DNA from: an uncultured Clostridia bacterium
GTDB taxonomy: Bacteria; Bacillota; Peptococcia; Peptococcales; Peptococcaceae
NCBI GenBank assembly: GCA_944391625.1
Contig: CALXUG010000002.1
Span: 40,168-104,167 of the forward strand
Direction: 5' to 3'
Length of the DNA: 64,000 bases
Under the pieces are notes generated by a model that was not told the origin of the DNA, searched no databases, and saw only the letters and a program-made list of their open reading frames with translations. The translations under genes were made by a program, and so were the position numbers. Positions 1-8,470 of the stretch are shown piece after piece; the stretch's first letter is position 1; every line of letters starts with the position of its first letter.

Positions 1-1
1 G

Positions 2-244
2 GATGAAATTTCTGTTCAACTTAGCGATGAAAACGAACATCTATCCGAAAGTGTTAAAAAGTTGCTTGAAGTCATGGAATACGATATTCCTTATACAAGC
101 AAAGCACTTATGGACAAGTTGGAACTAAAATCCAGAGAAGGTTTCCGTAAAAATTATCTACACCCTGCTATTAAGTTAAATCTTGTCAGAATGACAATTC
201 CTGATAAACCAAATAGCAGAAATCAAAGATATATGAAAACTTAA
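2..244 (+). CDS. C-terminal part of a winged-helix/Fic- or AlbA-type ATPase-like protein (partial)
   Basis: The frame is open from the left edge to a TAA at 242-244, so only the last 80 residues are visible. The tail has a small helical (winged-helix-like) pattern with LKSREGFRKNYLHPAI followed by a basic NSRNQRY end. This resembles the C-terminal DNA-binding tail of Fic-family proteins and of transcriptional regulators with an ATP-binding or AlbA-like domain; that assignment is from memory of the family and is uncertain. It is the only + strand gene in the first 36 kb, so it probably belongs to a separate unit beside the leftward conjugation genes. Confidence 0.5.
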   Translation, partial: DEISVQLSDENEHLSESVKKLLEVMEYDIPYTSKALMDKLELKSREGFRKNYLHPAIKLNLVRMTIPDKPNSRNQRYMKT

Positions 245-313
245 AATCGAAAAGTTATTTTTAACTTTACGATTGCTTTCTCTCTTTTAGCGGTATATGA
301 TATGAATAACAGA

Positions 314-351
314 ACCCGACACGCCTCTCAACGATGCGGACCATGTCGGGT
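314..351 (+). terminator. Inverted repeat after the partial gene
   Basis: An 8-bp perfect inverted repeat (ACCCGACA at 314-321, TGTCGGGT at 344-351) is followed by an AT-rich stretch. It lies 70 bp past the stop of the partial gene. The 22-nt loop is long and the T-run is interrupted, so it is a weak terminator candidate. Confidence 0.35.
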
Positions 352-365
352 CATTTAATTTTGCG

Positions 366-552
366 GAGAAAATTATGCGCACTCAGAAGAATCACAAAAC
401 CAGGAATGCAACTCCCCGCGCAACATTCCTGATTCCTTCAAGAAAATCATCACGGTCAACGGAACAAAAAATCCTGAAGCAATGATAACGGTTTTGGCAG
501 CAAGGGAATGAAATATTTTCTGCTGAACGCAGAGAGTCTGAAATTCTAAGCT
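366..552 (+). pseudogene. Decayed C-terminal remnant of a DUF4143-type AAA ATPase
   Basis: One frame reads IPDSFKKIITVNGTK and runs into a stop at about 510. An overlapping +1 frame then continues with MKYFLLNAESLKF and stops at about 552. Joined, they resemble the C-terminal FKKIxxV...FLL...SLxF tail of AAA+/DUF4143 ATPases. It has no start, is short and needs a frameshift, so it reads as a relic. The family call rests on this short tail only. Confidence 0.3.
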
Positions 553-565
553 AGTCTAATTTTTT

Positions 566-600
566 ACGGTCATTGTAATAAAATGACCGTTTTTATTTTG
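566..600 (+). terminator. Rho-independent terminator
   Basis: A perfect 8-bp stem (ACGGTCAT at 566-573, ATGACCGT at 583-590) is followed directly by a T-rich run. It closes the + strand region before the convergent leftward ICE genes begin. Confidence 0.6.
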
Positions 601-704
601 CCTTTTTATGAATCCCTTACTTTCTTCTCTGACTATAGTTTTATCTAAATTGGGAAGTTAACCTTCTCAGGTCACCATGAACCATACCATGGTCCAGCAA
701 ATGG

Positions 705-971
705 TCAGACTCCCCCCTGCCGCACCTGATATAATAGTGTGGACTTTCCCCCATTCTTGCGGTAACGCTGTGTTTTCGCCAGATAGCCGTGCTGCTCCAA
801 ATCTTGTATGGCTCGCTTCACCGTACTGCGAGAAATGCTCAAATCCCTGGCTATCGTATTGATGGCGGGATAACAATAGCCTTCCTTGTCTGCACGGTCA
901 AATAAGTAAAAATACACGGTCTTAGCCCTGCTTGGTAAGTCTGCTGCATAGATACTTGAAAAATAAGACAC
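705..971 (-). CDS. Small helix-turn-helix DNA-binding protein
   Basis: The 88-residue protein has a helix-turn-helix in its middle: a segment with INTIARDLSISRSTVKRAI (about residues 37-56) fits the HTH_36/GntR-like pattern used by replication-initiator and regulator proteins. The N-terminal RAKTVYFYLFDRAD is also typical of this family. It is the last gene of the leftward ICE run, 14 bp after the coupling-protein gene. It may regulate the element or be the DNA-binding part of a replication protein; no effector domain is present. Confidence 0.7.
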   Translation of the reverse strand: MSYFSSIYAADLPSRAKTVYFYLFDRADKEGYCYPAINTIARDLSISRSTVKRAIQDLEQHGYLAKTQRYRKNGGKSTLLYQVRQGGV

Positions 972-985
972 CTTCTTTCACCCCC

Positions 986-2740
986 TTAATCCACACGCAC
1001 CGCCTGTTTTCGTTTTTCACGCAGCTGTGCCAGAATGGGATCCAGATCGCCCTGCTCTTGTTCTGGCTCCTTCTGCGGGTATCGCTTCAGCAAGTTTTCT
1101 TCCAGTTCCTTTTTATCCGCATACTGCACCACACGATTGGCCTGCTCTGCCACCTCATAATCTTTTGTGGGTTCTATTCCCCATTTCAAAAACAGACGCA
1201 GCTCAGTCTGCATGGGATGACAACCAGTCTTGGCCAGTATAAAGTGACCCTTGGGCAGCAGCTTTAGCTCATCAGTTGTGATAAGCGGCCGCTGTATCAT
1301 CTGCAAGGACTGAGATGGATCGTTCTTTCCCTTACTGATAGAGCCGGACAGTACCGTCTGGTTGCCCAAATATCTTGACAATGTTTCCGCAGAGCTGCTG
1401 GTAGGTGCAAAGCCGCCAAAGAGGACCAGCTGGCAGTTGTCGGTAATAATATCTGCCCCTTCTTTGCCATAATTTTTCTCCAGCTGTGCAAAGGACTGAA
1501 TGATGGCCACAATAGAAACGCGTCTGGAACGGGAAGCGCTGAACATCATCTCCATATTCTGAATTTTCGGAATGGTACCGATTTCATCAAGAAACAGGAT
1601 AACCCGGTTATCCTGCTTCCCGCCTTTCTCATCGGCCACCGTCAGTATTTCCCGATAAAATTCCTGTAAGATTAACGAAATTAACGGATACTTGGTGCTG
1701 TCTTCCTCCGGCATAACCAGAAATATAGCAGACTTACGCTGGCAAAAGTCCTCTGCATCAATGGCAGTATCAAAACAAAGAATCTGCTCTAACTCAGAAT
1801 CCAGAAAAGCATTCAATCGAGATAATACGGTAGAAAGTACAGATGCCATTGCCTGATCAGACGTATACAGTGCTGCCCCTGCTAACCAACGTGCTTTGTG
1901 TTCCGCTGGCAGCTTTTCAATCAGCACCTGAAACTGGCTTTTCCCTTTGATGCCCGATGGTCCAATCAAGTCCTGCACAATTTTAAACACACTGATAATA
2001 TGCCGTTTTTCCGGCGGACACAATTCTGCAATTAATAAAATAGCAGCGGTCAACAAGCCTTCGGCAGCATCATAGAAAAAAGCATTTTGTCCATAGTCGG
2101 TATCTCCCCCCATAGAATTAATCACCGTCTTGGCAATAATCTTGGCATACTTTTCGGACTTTGCTTTATAGGCCAGATTCTCCGGTTCTGCTTTGTACAA
2201 ATCCATATATTTATTAACCAGATGCAGCAGATTATTTCCATGGCTTCTGGTTGGGTTTCGCAAATCAATCACTGCAATGTGGTAGCCATAATACTGCTCT
2301 GCTATGCTGCCATAGGTACGAAACAAATCGCCTTTGGTGTCTGTTGTGAGAAAACTCATCCCGGCTGCACAGGCATATTCCAGATTGGGATACAGAAAGT
2401 TAGCCGTTTTCCCTACCCCCGCAGCCCCGATCATCAGCATATGCACATCGCTCTCGTCAATATAAGCGGTCACTTTGTTCTTCTGCCAATAGCTGCCCAC
2501 CAATAACCCCTGCGCCGTTGGCATATGCTCTCCTTTGCGCCAGGCTTTTGCTTCATAGGGCAATGACACAAAGGTATTGCGAACTTCCTTTTCGGATGCA
2601 AAACGAGCGGTGCCGTACTGACCGTCCCCCACCTGTTTGGATTTGATGCGGTTTAAGGAATATTGATCGCCAAAGGCTAACATCGCCGCCAGAAAAGCAA
2701 AAAAACCGCCCACGGGCAGCAAAAATAAAAACTGTTCCAT
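986..2740 (-). CDS. VirD4/TraG-type coupling protein (type IV secretion ATPase)
   Basis: The 584-residue protein links the relaxosome to the secretion channel and pumps DNA. It has a hydrophobic N-terminal membrane segment (residues 3-23), a Walker A motif GAAGVGKT (about 105-112), a Walker B motif VILFLDEIGTIP near residue 370 and a downstream RSRRVSIVAIIQS segment typical of the TraG/TraD family. Length fits the Firmicutes ICE branch. SD-like AAGGAAGGTG precedes the ATG. It sits downstream of the TOPRIM and relaxase genes as the mobilisation module's last large gene, and looks intact. Confidence 0.93.
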   Translation of the reverse strand: MEQFLFLLPVGGFFAFLAAMLAFGDQYSLNRIKSKQVGDGQYGTARFASEKEVRNTFVSLPYEAKAWRKGEHMPTAQGLLVGSYWQKNKVTAYIDESDVHMLMIGAAGVGKTANFLYPNLEYACAAGMSFLTTDTKGDLFRTYGSIAEQYYGYHIAVIDLRNPTRSHGNNLLHLVNKYMDLYKAEPENLAYKAKSEKYAKIIAKTVINSMGGDTDYGQNAFFYDAAEGLLTAAILLIAELCPPEKRHIISVFKIVQDLIGPSGIKGKSQFQVLIEKLPAEHKARWLAGAALYTSDQAMASVLSTVLSRLNAFLDSELEQILCFDTAIDAEDFCQRKSAIFLVMPEEDSTKYPLISLILQEFYREILTVADEKGGKQDNRVILFLDEIGTIPKIQNMEMMFSASRSRRVSIVAIIQSFAQLEKNYGKEGADIITDNCQLVLFGGFAPTSSSAETLSRYLGNQTVLSGSISKGKNDPSQSLQMIQRPLITTDELKLLPKGHFILAKTGCHPMQTELRLFLKWGIEPTKDYEVAEQANRVVQYADKKELEENLLKRYPQKEPEQEQGDLDPILAQLREKRKQAVRVD

Positions 2741-2762
2741 ACTTCATTTCACCTTCCTTGTC

Positions 2763-3716
2763 TTACATCGCCATGCGAACCTCCACATTCTGTTCTGGCT
2801 CACTGATTGCCTGCAGATCCTCATTCCAGTCTTTTAAGATAGACTGCTCCACCTGTATCTGATAGTCCCGCGGCAAATTGGTTACCTGCTCAGCTAATCG
2901 CGCAATTGCTTTCTGTCCTGCCGGATCATTGTCCAAAGCAAATACAACCGTTGCAACATCTGGCCGCTCTTCTAAGAATTGCATTAATGCTTTGCCTCCC
3001 ACACCCATCAAGGCAATATAACTGTGCTGCTGCCATTTTTGCGGATACATGGAAAGATAGGATAATAGGTCCACAGGCGCTTCAAACACATACACTTTAT
3101 CGCTTTTGCCCCGGTACTGAAAACTGTAGGCTGGATTGTTGCCTTCCTGATTTCCTTTAAAATTTTTTCCGCCGGAGTACAGTCCCTTTTTATGAATGTG
3201 CTGGATCGTTCCTGCGGCATCCTTGCCAACAAAAATCGCATTATGATAAAACTTGCCGGTCTTTTTGCTCTGTTCACTGCTTTCATAGAGCAGCCCAATC
3301 CGCACAAAATGATTCACAATTTTCACATCCAGTTTTCGCTTTTTGATTAAATATGCATAAAGCCGCTTCATATCCCGGCTTTTTGGCGGTACCTCCAGCG
3401 GTTTCTTTTCTTTCTGCTCTGTTAGGGTGTCAACGGCTACCGCCGGAAGCACACCTTCTTCGGACAATAAAAAAGCCATCGCTTCAGAAAATGTTTTTCC
3501 ATAGTACATTTTCACAAAGTCGATGGCAAGTCCACCTTTTTCTTCTGCGTGATCATACCAGCAGTTCCCGCGAATGGTAATGCTGTGCTTGCTGCCCAAT
3601 CGTTTTTCCCGACCAGACGGCAGTAATTCTTCTCCGCTGCGTAATAATAACGCTTCTAAATTCACCCGATTGGCCCGTTCTTTTTCTTCCTGTGTATAAT
3701 GTACATACTTTCCCAT
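2763..3716 (-). CDS. TOPRIM/DUF3991 primase-like protein
   Basis: The 317-residue protein resembles the DUF3991-TOPRIM proteins of conjugative elements. The N-terminal half resembles a CHC2-type zinc-binding primase region but keeps few cysteines. The TOPRIM core is visible as VYVFEAPVDLLSYLSM (catalytic Glu, about 210-225) and VVFALDNDPAGQKA (Asp-x-Asp, about 262-275). A strong SD (AAAGGAGG) lies 7 nt before the ATG. It follows the relaxase gene and may prime the complementary strand after transfer, or nick DNA; no helicase domain is fused. Confidence 0.85.
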   Translation of the reverse strand: MGKYVHYTQEEKERANRVNLEALLLRSGEELLPSGREKRLGSKHSITIRGNCWYDHAEEKGGLAIDFVKMYYGKTFSEAMAFLLSEEGVLPAVAVDTLTEQKEKKPLEVPPKSRDMKRLYAYLIKKRKLDVKIVNHFVRIGLLYESSEQSKKTGKFYHNAIFVGKDAAGTIQHIHKKGLYSGGKNFKGNQEGNNPAYSFQYRGKSDKVYVFEAPVDLLSYLSMYPQKWQQHSYIALMGVGGKALMQFLEERPDVATVVFALDNDPAGQKAIARLAEQVTNLPRDYQIQVEQSILKDWNEDLQAISEPEQNVEVRMAM

Positions 3717-3734
3717 AGAAAAACCTCCTTTAAA

Positions 3735-3880
3735 TTATATCGTCTGTGATTCCATCGTATCATCTGTCTTTTGTCCAGCGGCTGCTCGTTTTTCCCGTAA
3801 TTTCTGCCGGCGCTTTTTATCTATGCCTGCTTGCTGCTTATGGTGAATCTCCCGAAGATTGGAGGAAAATAACTTTGAAA
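3735..3880 (-). pseudogene. Severed C-terminal tail of the relaxase gene
   Basis: Outside the left end of the IS3-family element the reading frame continues as a basic tail containing IDKKRRQKLREKRAAAG and ending DDTMESQTI. MobP-type relaxases of related ICEs end in a similar lysine-rich tail followed by acidic residues, and this piece follows the relaxase in the same direction. It therefore looks like the original relaxase 3' end, cut off by the insertion. An ATG that would start a longer 83-residue frame lies inside the IS and is fortuitous. Confidence 0.7.
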
Positions 3881-3921
3881 TTGTCAATAATGGTTTAGTC
3901 AATCCTTGCGAAAAATAATAT

Positions 3922-4815
3922 TCAACAAGCTGCCTCAAACTGTTCAAAATACATACGCCGATAAACAGCAGGAGGCCATCCGTCATTGGTACTATAAATA
4001 CGTCTCAAGTTATAGTAGTGAATGTATCTGTAAACAACACTCTTTACTTCAGCCTTGGTCATAGTTCCGGTATCCATCTGATACAGCTTTTCTTTTTTCA
4101 GGGTTGCAAAAAAACTTTCTATCCTGGCATTGTCATAACAACGTCCCACACCGCTCATACTTTGTACTGCACCATATTTAGCCAATACAGCTCGAAATTC
4201 TCTGCCGGTATATTGGCTGCCTCTATCGCTATGCAAGAGTATTCCGCGGCATCTTTCTTTCCGACATGCCTGTTCAAATGCATCAACGCATAACGATGCC
4301 TTCATGTGATCTGCCATTGAAAAGGCTACGATCATTCCGTCATAACAATCTAAGACAGGCGCTAAGTATACTTTCCCATCCTGACAGGGAATTTCGGTAA
4401 TATCGGTAAGCCATTTTTCATTTGGTTTGTCTGCCTGAAAGTTTTGTGCAATCAGGTTTTCTGACTTTTCTGCTGTCTTGTCTGCTCTTGTAATGCTTTT
4501 TGGATTTCGTTTTCTACGAATCAGTAAGTGATGCTCTTTACAAATACGATAAACTGTTCGGATGCTTCCTGTATAGCCATGATAATTCTTTAGTGATAGA
4601 TAAATGCGTTGTACACCGTAGTTGGCGTTCTCCGGTTCTTCCTGTATGATTTGATATATTTTTGCCGGAAGGGATTCTGTATTCTGCGGTTTTGCTTTCT
4701 GACGCAGATATTTGTAATATCCGGCTTCAGAAATCCGTAATACCTGACACATCTTTTTTACAGGCCATTGGCCTACAGTCTGCTCTATGAACTGTATTCT
4801 CTGATGCTTTGTCAT
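3922..4815 (-). CDS. IS3-family transposase, OrfB (DDE integrase domain)
   Basis: The 297-residue protein is the catalytic half of the transposase. It has an HTH_21-like N-terminus (NANYGVQRIYLSLK), then an rve integrase core with the three acidic positions visible in WLTDITEIP, LLHSDRGSQYTG and the segment ARIESFFATLKKEKL. No internal stop is present. Its ATG overlaps the OrfA stop (ATGA), which permits coupling, and the upstream frame is also open so that an OrfAB fusion could form by -1 slippage. The element could be active. Confidence 0.95.
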   Translation of the reverse strand: MTKHQRIQFIEQTVGQWPVKKMCQVLRISEAGYYKYLRQKAKPQNTESLPAKIYQIIQEEPENANYGVQRIYLSLKNYHGYTGSIRTVYRICKEHHLLIRRKRNPKSITRADKTAEKSENLIAQNFQADKPNEKWLTDITEIPCQDGKVYLAPVLDCYDGMIVAFSMADHMKASLCVDAFEQACRKERCRGILLHSDRGSQYTGREFRAVLAKYGAVQSMSGVGRCYDNARIESFFATLKKEKLYQMDTGTMTKAEVKSVVYRYIHYYNLRRIYSTNDGWPPAVYRRMYFEQFEAAC

Positions 4816-5099
4816 CCCTTCCGGCGTTTGGCAAAAAAACCTAAGGCTGCCTGCAGAATTTCGACTTCTTCATTTCGTTCTTTCAGTTGTTTTTGCAGCG
4901 CTAATACTTCTTCTCGCAATTCTTTTTCTGTTTTGGGGGTTGGATGTTCTGCTGTGATACCCTGTTTTCTTGCTTTGCTCTGCCAGTTATAGAGGGTGTT
5001 CAGATTGATATTCAGGCGTTGTGCTGTTGCTACCGGACCGATTTCATCTGCCAGTTTCAATGCTTCTAATCGTTCTTCTTTGCTGTAGGTGTTACTCAT
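4812..5099 (-). CDS. IS3-family transposase, OrfA (HTH and leucine zipper)
   Basis: The 95-residue protein binds the element ends. The N-terminal half is a HTH_8/Tnp_1 fold (KEERLEALKLADEIG...LYNWQSKARKQG). The C-terminal half is a coiled coil with regular leucines (EELREEVLALQKQLKE-type heptads). A run of seven T residues at 4833-4839 (as A on the + strand) forms T TTT TTT in the OrfA frame; a -1 slip there enters the OrfB frame without a stop, the usual way IS3 elements make OrfAB. Confidence 0.93.
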   Translation of the reverse strand: MSNTYSKEERLEALKLADEIGPVATAQRLNINLNTLYNWQSKARKQGITAEHPTPKTEKELREEVLALQKQLKERNEEVEILQAALGFFAKRRKG

Positions 5100-5138
5100 T
5101 TCCTTTACCTCTTTCTGCGGATTTTTTATTCTATTTTA

Positions 5139-7646
5139 TCATTTTTCCGCGAGGGTTGGCTCTACTTTTATTGTAACACTCCACTTCAATATATCTCGCA
5201 GCAATGCATTTGCCTGCCGCTTGGCGATCTGTTGAAAAGAATCATAAATGGCTTCCAAAAACCATGCGGCATACTGATTTCCCTGTGCTGCCGCTTGCTG
5301 CAGCCAAAACAATGCCTGTTTTTCATTATCTGCTTTTGTTCTCTCCTGCCAATAAAGCCGTCCCAGTTGATATTGGGCAAAATTGTTCCCAGCTTCTGCT
5401 TCCGGTAACAAAAAGGCTACCGCTTTATTAAAATCATAAAGATTTTCCTGTGGATCACCATAAATACGGCCCAACAAAATTCCGGCCCAGCTATACTTTT
5501 GCTCCGCTGCTTTTTGCAGCCACTTTAGCGCACGTTCACAATTATCTTCCTGCTGCCGCTTTTGCCAAAATAGTTTCCCTAGTAAATATTGTGCCGTCAC
5601 ATTCTCCTGTTCTGCTTCTGGCTGCAAATACCTGATGGCTTTTTCAAAATCATACAGCCCTTCTTCTGGATTGCTATAGATTCTCCCCAGCAATATTCGG
5701 GCAAAACCAATTTCTTTTTCTGCCGCCTTTTCTAACCAGTAGATGGCATGTTCTTTATCCTCCTCCGTATCACGTTCCTGCCAATAAAGTTTTCCTAACA
5801 GATATTGTACATACCCATTGGCTTGCTTTTGCTGGGCTTGGGGCAATAACGCTGCTATCGCATGCTGATATTCTTCCTTAGTTCCAGTGGAATAGCCCAG
5901 AATACGGTCCAAAAATAATCTGGCCCAGATATTTCTTTGCGCTGCGGATCGCTCCAGCCATTCTAACGCTAATTTTTTATTTTCCCCTTGCTCCTGTTCC
6001 TGCCAGAACAGTCTGCCCAGATAATATTGGGCAAAGCTGTTTCCCTGCTCCGCTGCTGGCAATAAATAAGTCATCGCTTTGTCATAATCATACAGAGATT
6101 CTTCCTCCCGGTTGCTGTGAATACGTCCCAGCAATATACGGGCCCAAAGATGTCCTTGTTCCGCTGCCTTTTGCAGCCATATAATTGCCTGTTCTTGATA
6201 ATCTGCCGTTTCTCGTTCCTGCCAGAAAAACTTTCCCAGATAATACTGGGCAAACTGATTGCCTGACTGTGCCTGCGGCAGAAAATACTGCAGCGCCTTT
6301 TCTGGCGCAAACAAGTCACTATCTTTATTTCCATAAATACGCCCCAGCAAAATTTCTGCCCGTTTATTGCCTCCAGCTGCAGCTTCTAATAAATAGCGCT
6401 CTGCCATTCTTTCATCCGACTCTACACCATTGCCATAAAAAAACTGGTATCCTTTTTGATAGGCTGTCCAGGCAGATTTTTCTGCAGCAGCTCCTGCCAA
6501 TTGGACCATCACACTATCATCCTCTGGGGTTACAAGAGAAGCCGTTTCCAGTTGCCGATCCAATGTCTGCGGCATAAGATTCAATGCAGAACGGATCACC
6601 ATATTTTTAATCACCTTCAGTTTCTTTTCTTCGGATAATTTTCGTTCTGAAGGATTTCCCAGACCATATACTTCACCAGCAGCCCGCTGCCACTCGGACC
6701 ATACTTGGTAGGCTTCTTTGATTTCATCGGTTTCTGCAAGCTGATCTACCAAATTGTTTACCAGCTGCTTTACATCTGCTTTCAAATAGCCATACACTTT
6801 TTTACCCTTACTGTGTTGAAGCCGTCCGGATAGCTCCAGCAGCTGCTCTCCAAAACCATCTGGCAGAGAAGAACATTTCTGCTGTTCTAACTGAAACAAT
6901 ACCTGCTCTGTTCTTTTCAGCAAGGCTTCCCGACTCTCTGCCTGTTCTTCATAAATTTGTAAAAACTCCTGCCGGAATATATCATGCGCTAATTCAGAGC
7001 GCATATTTTGAATTGCTTTTTTAGAGAGATATCCTTCTGACGGCTCCTTAGAATACACCATAATATGCACATGAGGATGATGAGAGGCATTGTGAAACGC
7101 TGCATACCAGTTTAGGTTTTTGCTGTCTATTTTCATTTCCCGACAAAACATGGCCCGTTTAGAACGCAGCAATGCCCGCCAAGCTTTTCCGTTGTCGTAC
7201 CCCAGTCGTACTGCATCTTCCCGCCTTAAACTCACTACATGAGTCCAGATCACTCCTTTATGCTCTGCAGCTTCTTTCTGCACATCCTCCAACACCACAG
7301 GTTTCCCCTGATCGGTAAACAATCCATGACTGCCCTGCCGCTCTGCACCAGGCCTGGTACCAATGTAATCTACATAGTTTTCCCGCTTTTCAGACAGTGC
7401 AGCGTAGATTTCCACGGTTTGTGCAATCAGTTGAGAAGCACGGCCTCGATCTGGATGAGACAAATAGTCTTCGTATTCCAATAGTTTTTTGCCATCTGGG
7501 AAATCTTTCAGCATCTGTTCAATAAACTGTTTTTGCCGTTTTGTTGCCGGAAGCAGTTTCTGACTGTCGTCAATCTTATCCACACCTTCTCTGGTGGCAA
7601 TATACTTCACGTAGTGTTTCAAATGTTCCGGCAGTTTCCCTTTCAT
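5139..7646 (-). CDS. MobP-type relaxase with Sel1-like repeats, 3' end replaced by IS sequence
   Basis: The protein nicks oriT and pilots the transferred strand. The N-terminal relaxase domain shows the HUH metal-binding motif HHPHVHIMVYSK (about residues 189-200). Residues about 395-800 hold some eleven Sel1/TPR-like units alternating ILLGRIYSN and QYYLGRLFWQE forms. The last 12 residues (from VTIKVEP) are encoded by the IS right end, so the native tail is lost. The annotated ATG at 7646 has no SD. Ten codons upstream, in frame, an AGAGGTG SD precedes ATC GCA AAA CTA, where homologues start Met-Ala-Lys/Arg-Leu; the true start seems to be position 7676 with an ATC codon. Confidence 0.88.
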   Translation of the reverse strand: MKGKLPEHLKHYVKYIATREGVDKIDDSQKLLPATKRQKQFIEQMLKDFPDGKKLLEYEDYLSHPDRGRASQLIAQTVEIYAALSEKRENYVDYIGTRPGAERQGSHGLFTDQGKPVVLEDVQKEAAEHKGVIWTHVVSLRREDAVRLGYDNGKAWRALLRSKRAMFCREMKIDSKNLNWYAAFHNASHHPHVHIMVYSKEPSEGYLSKKAIQNMRSELAHDIFRQEFLQIYEEQAESREALLKRTEQVLFQLEQQKCSSLPDGFGEQLLELSGRLQHSKGKKVYGYLKADVKQLVNNLVDQLAETDEIKEAYQVWSEWQRAAGEVYGLGNPSERKLSEEKKLKVIKNMVIRSALNLMPQTLDRQLETASLVTPEDDSVMVQLAGAAAEKSAWTAYQKGYQFFYGNGVESDERMAERYLLEAAAGGNKRAEILLGRIYGNKDSDLFAPEKALQYFLPQAQSGNQFAQYYLGKFFWQERETADYQEQAIIWLQKAAEQGHLWARILLGRIHSNREEESLYDYDKAMTYLLPAAEQGNSFAQYYLGRLFWQEQEQGENKKLALEWLERSAAQRNIWARLFLDRILGYSTGTKEEYQHAIAALLPQAQQKQANGYVQYLLGKLYWQERDTEEDKEHAIYWLEKAAEKEIGFARILLGRIYSNPEEGLYDFEKAIRYLQPEAEQENVTAQYLLGKLFWQKRQQEDNCERALKWLQKAAEQKYSWAGILLGRIYGDPQENLYDFNKAVAFLLPEAEAGNNFAQYQLGRLYWQERTKADNEKQALFWLQQAAAQGNQYAAWFLEAIYDSFQQIAKRQANALLRDILKWSVTIKVEPTLAEK

Positions 7647-7699
7647 GTACTGTGAAGTAAAAATTAGTTTTGCGATTTTATCACCTCTTTATTGGTAAA

Positions 7700-7740
7700 A
7701 GAAAAAGAGTATCCCAGTGGTCACTGAAATACTCTTAGAA
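7700..7740 (-). terminator. Rho-independent terminator of the AbiL-like pair
   Basis: On the minus strand, AAGAGTAT (7736-7729) pairs with ATACTCTT (7712-7705), with an inner CAGTG/CACTG stem, and is followed by TTTTTC. It lies 90 bp past the TOPRIM gene stop and just upstream of the relaxase SD, so it separates the defence pair from the relaxase transcript. Confidence 0.8.
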
Positions 7741-7828
7741 ATGTTATCTTTACTCTATTCTGTTAATATTTTTTCATTATGTTATATAACTCTTCATATA
7801 GATAACTATAATACTATACCTTTATTAT

Positions 7829-8470
7829 TTAACTTTCCAACTCATCATTTAATAAATCAATCCAGTTAACATCATCAGATTCTAACTTAGAAAGCAACCC
7901 ATCTAAATTGCTACTTCCACACTTATTGTCAGTACTAGGTAATTTCTTAAGCCGTTCTCTCATCGTCTCATAATTTTTTACTGTGATTGTATCAAAGAGT
8001 TTGTGTCTTTGATCTTCTTTCGCCTCATACCGCTTTATACCAGTATGTTTTTCGATTATTTTTGCATTTACACTTTTTTTGTGAGACGTTAATATTATTT
8101 CTCCCCAATGTAGAACTATAATCTGCATTGTACAAGGATTTCCGAAGAAAATTACTTTTGCAGCGATATCGTTATCTCCATGAAACTTGTTAATCTTATC
8201 TTTTATCGTTTCATATTGTTCATAAGGGTTTCCATCCGTATCACAAAATACAACTACTATTTCATATGAACCATTTTGATATTTATCTTGGTATATTGCT
8301 GGTATATTTCCGTTTCCTTCAGCATTGAACAAAATTACATCATATATGCTACTCCAAACATCTAAATCTTTCAATTTCATAAGATACTCATATTCTTCAT
8401 AACCCTCACATATAATACAAACTTTATGTTTTACTGGTTTATTAAGAAACGGAGGTATTCTAGTAGACAA
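7829..8470 (-). CDS. RloB/AbiLii-like TOPRIM protein (defence partner)
   Basis: The 213-residue protein is a small TOPRIM-type nuclease candidate. The conserved Glu motif is visible in VCIICEGYEEYEY (about residues 17-29), and VVVFCDTDGNPYEQ (about 73-86) supplies the Asp-x-Asp. This is the RloB (PF13707-like) pattern, as in AbiLii. The start is TTG at 8470, directly after the TAA of the ATPase gene, with AAAGGAG 9 nt before it, so translation is probably coupled. The pair is AT-richer than the relaxase and MobC genes around it, which suggests separate acquisition. Confidence 0.8.
   Translation of the reverse strand: MSTRIPPFLNKPVKHKVCIICEGYEEYEYLMKLKDLDVWSSIYDVILFNAEGNGNIPAIYQDKYQNGSYEIVVVFCDTDGNPYEQYETIKDKINKFHGDNDIAAKVIFFGNPCTMQIIVLHWGEIILTSHKKSVNAKIIEKHTGIKRYEAKEDQRHKLFDTITVKNYETMRERLKKLPSTDNKCGSSNLDGLLSKLESDDVNWIDLLNDELES

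Larger units (their letters stand above)
3882..5178 (-). mobile_element. IS3-family insertion sequence inside the relaxase gene
   Basis: The element is about 1.3 kb with two transposase frames and imperfect terminal inverted repeats. The left end (TGTCAATAATGG..AGTCAATCC from 3882) and the complement of the right end (TGTTACAATAAAAG..AGCCAACCC up to 5178) match well over about 40 nt, allowing small gaps. Both ends begin with TG, as in the family. I could not find a matching 3-5 bp target duplication, so the ends may be off by a base or the flanks may have changed. Confidence 0.85.

Noticed and set aside
932-1267. 111-codon + strand frame opposite the coupling protein gene
   Set aside because: It is antisense to the conserved VirD4 gene and has no family resemblance.
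3870-5185. Target-site duplication around the IS3 element
   Set aside because: The bases directly outside the proposed ends do not match over 3-5 bp, so no duplication is claimed.
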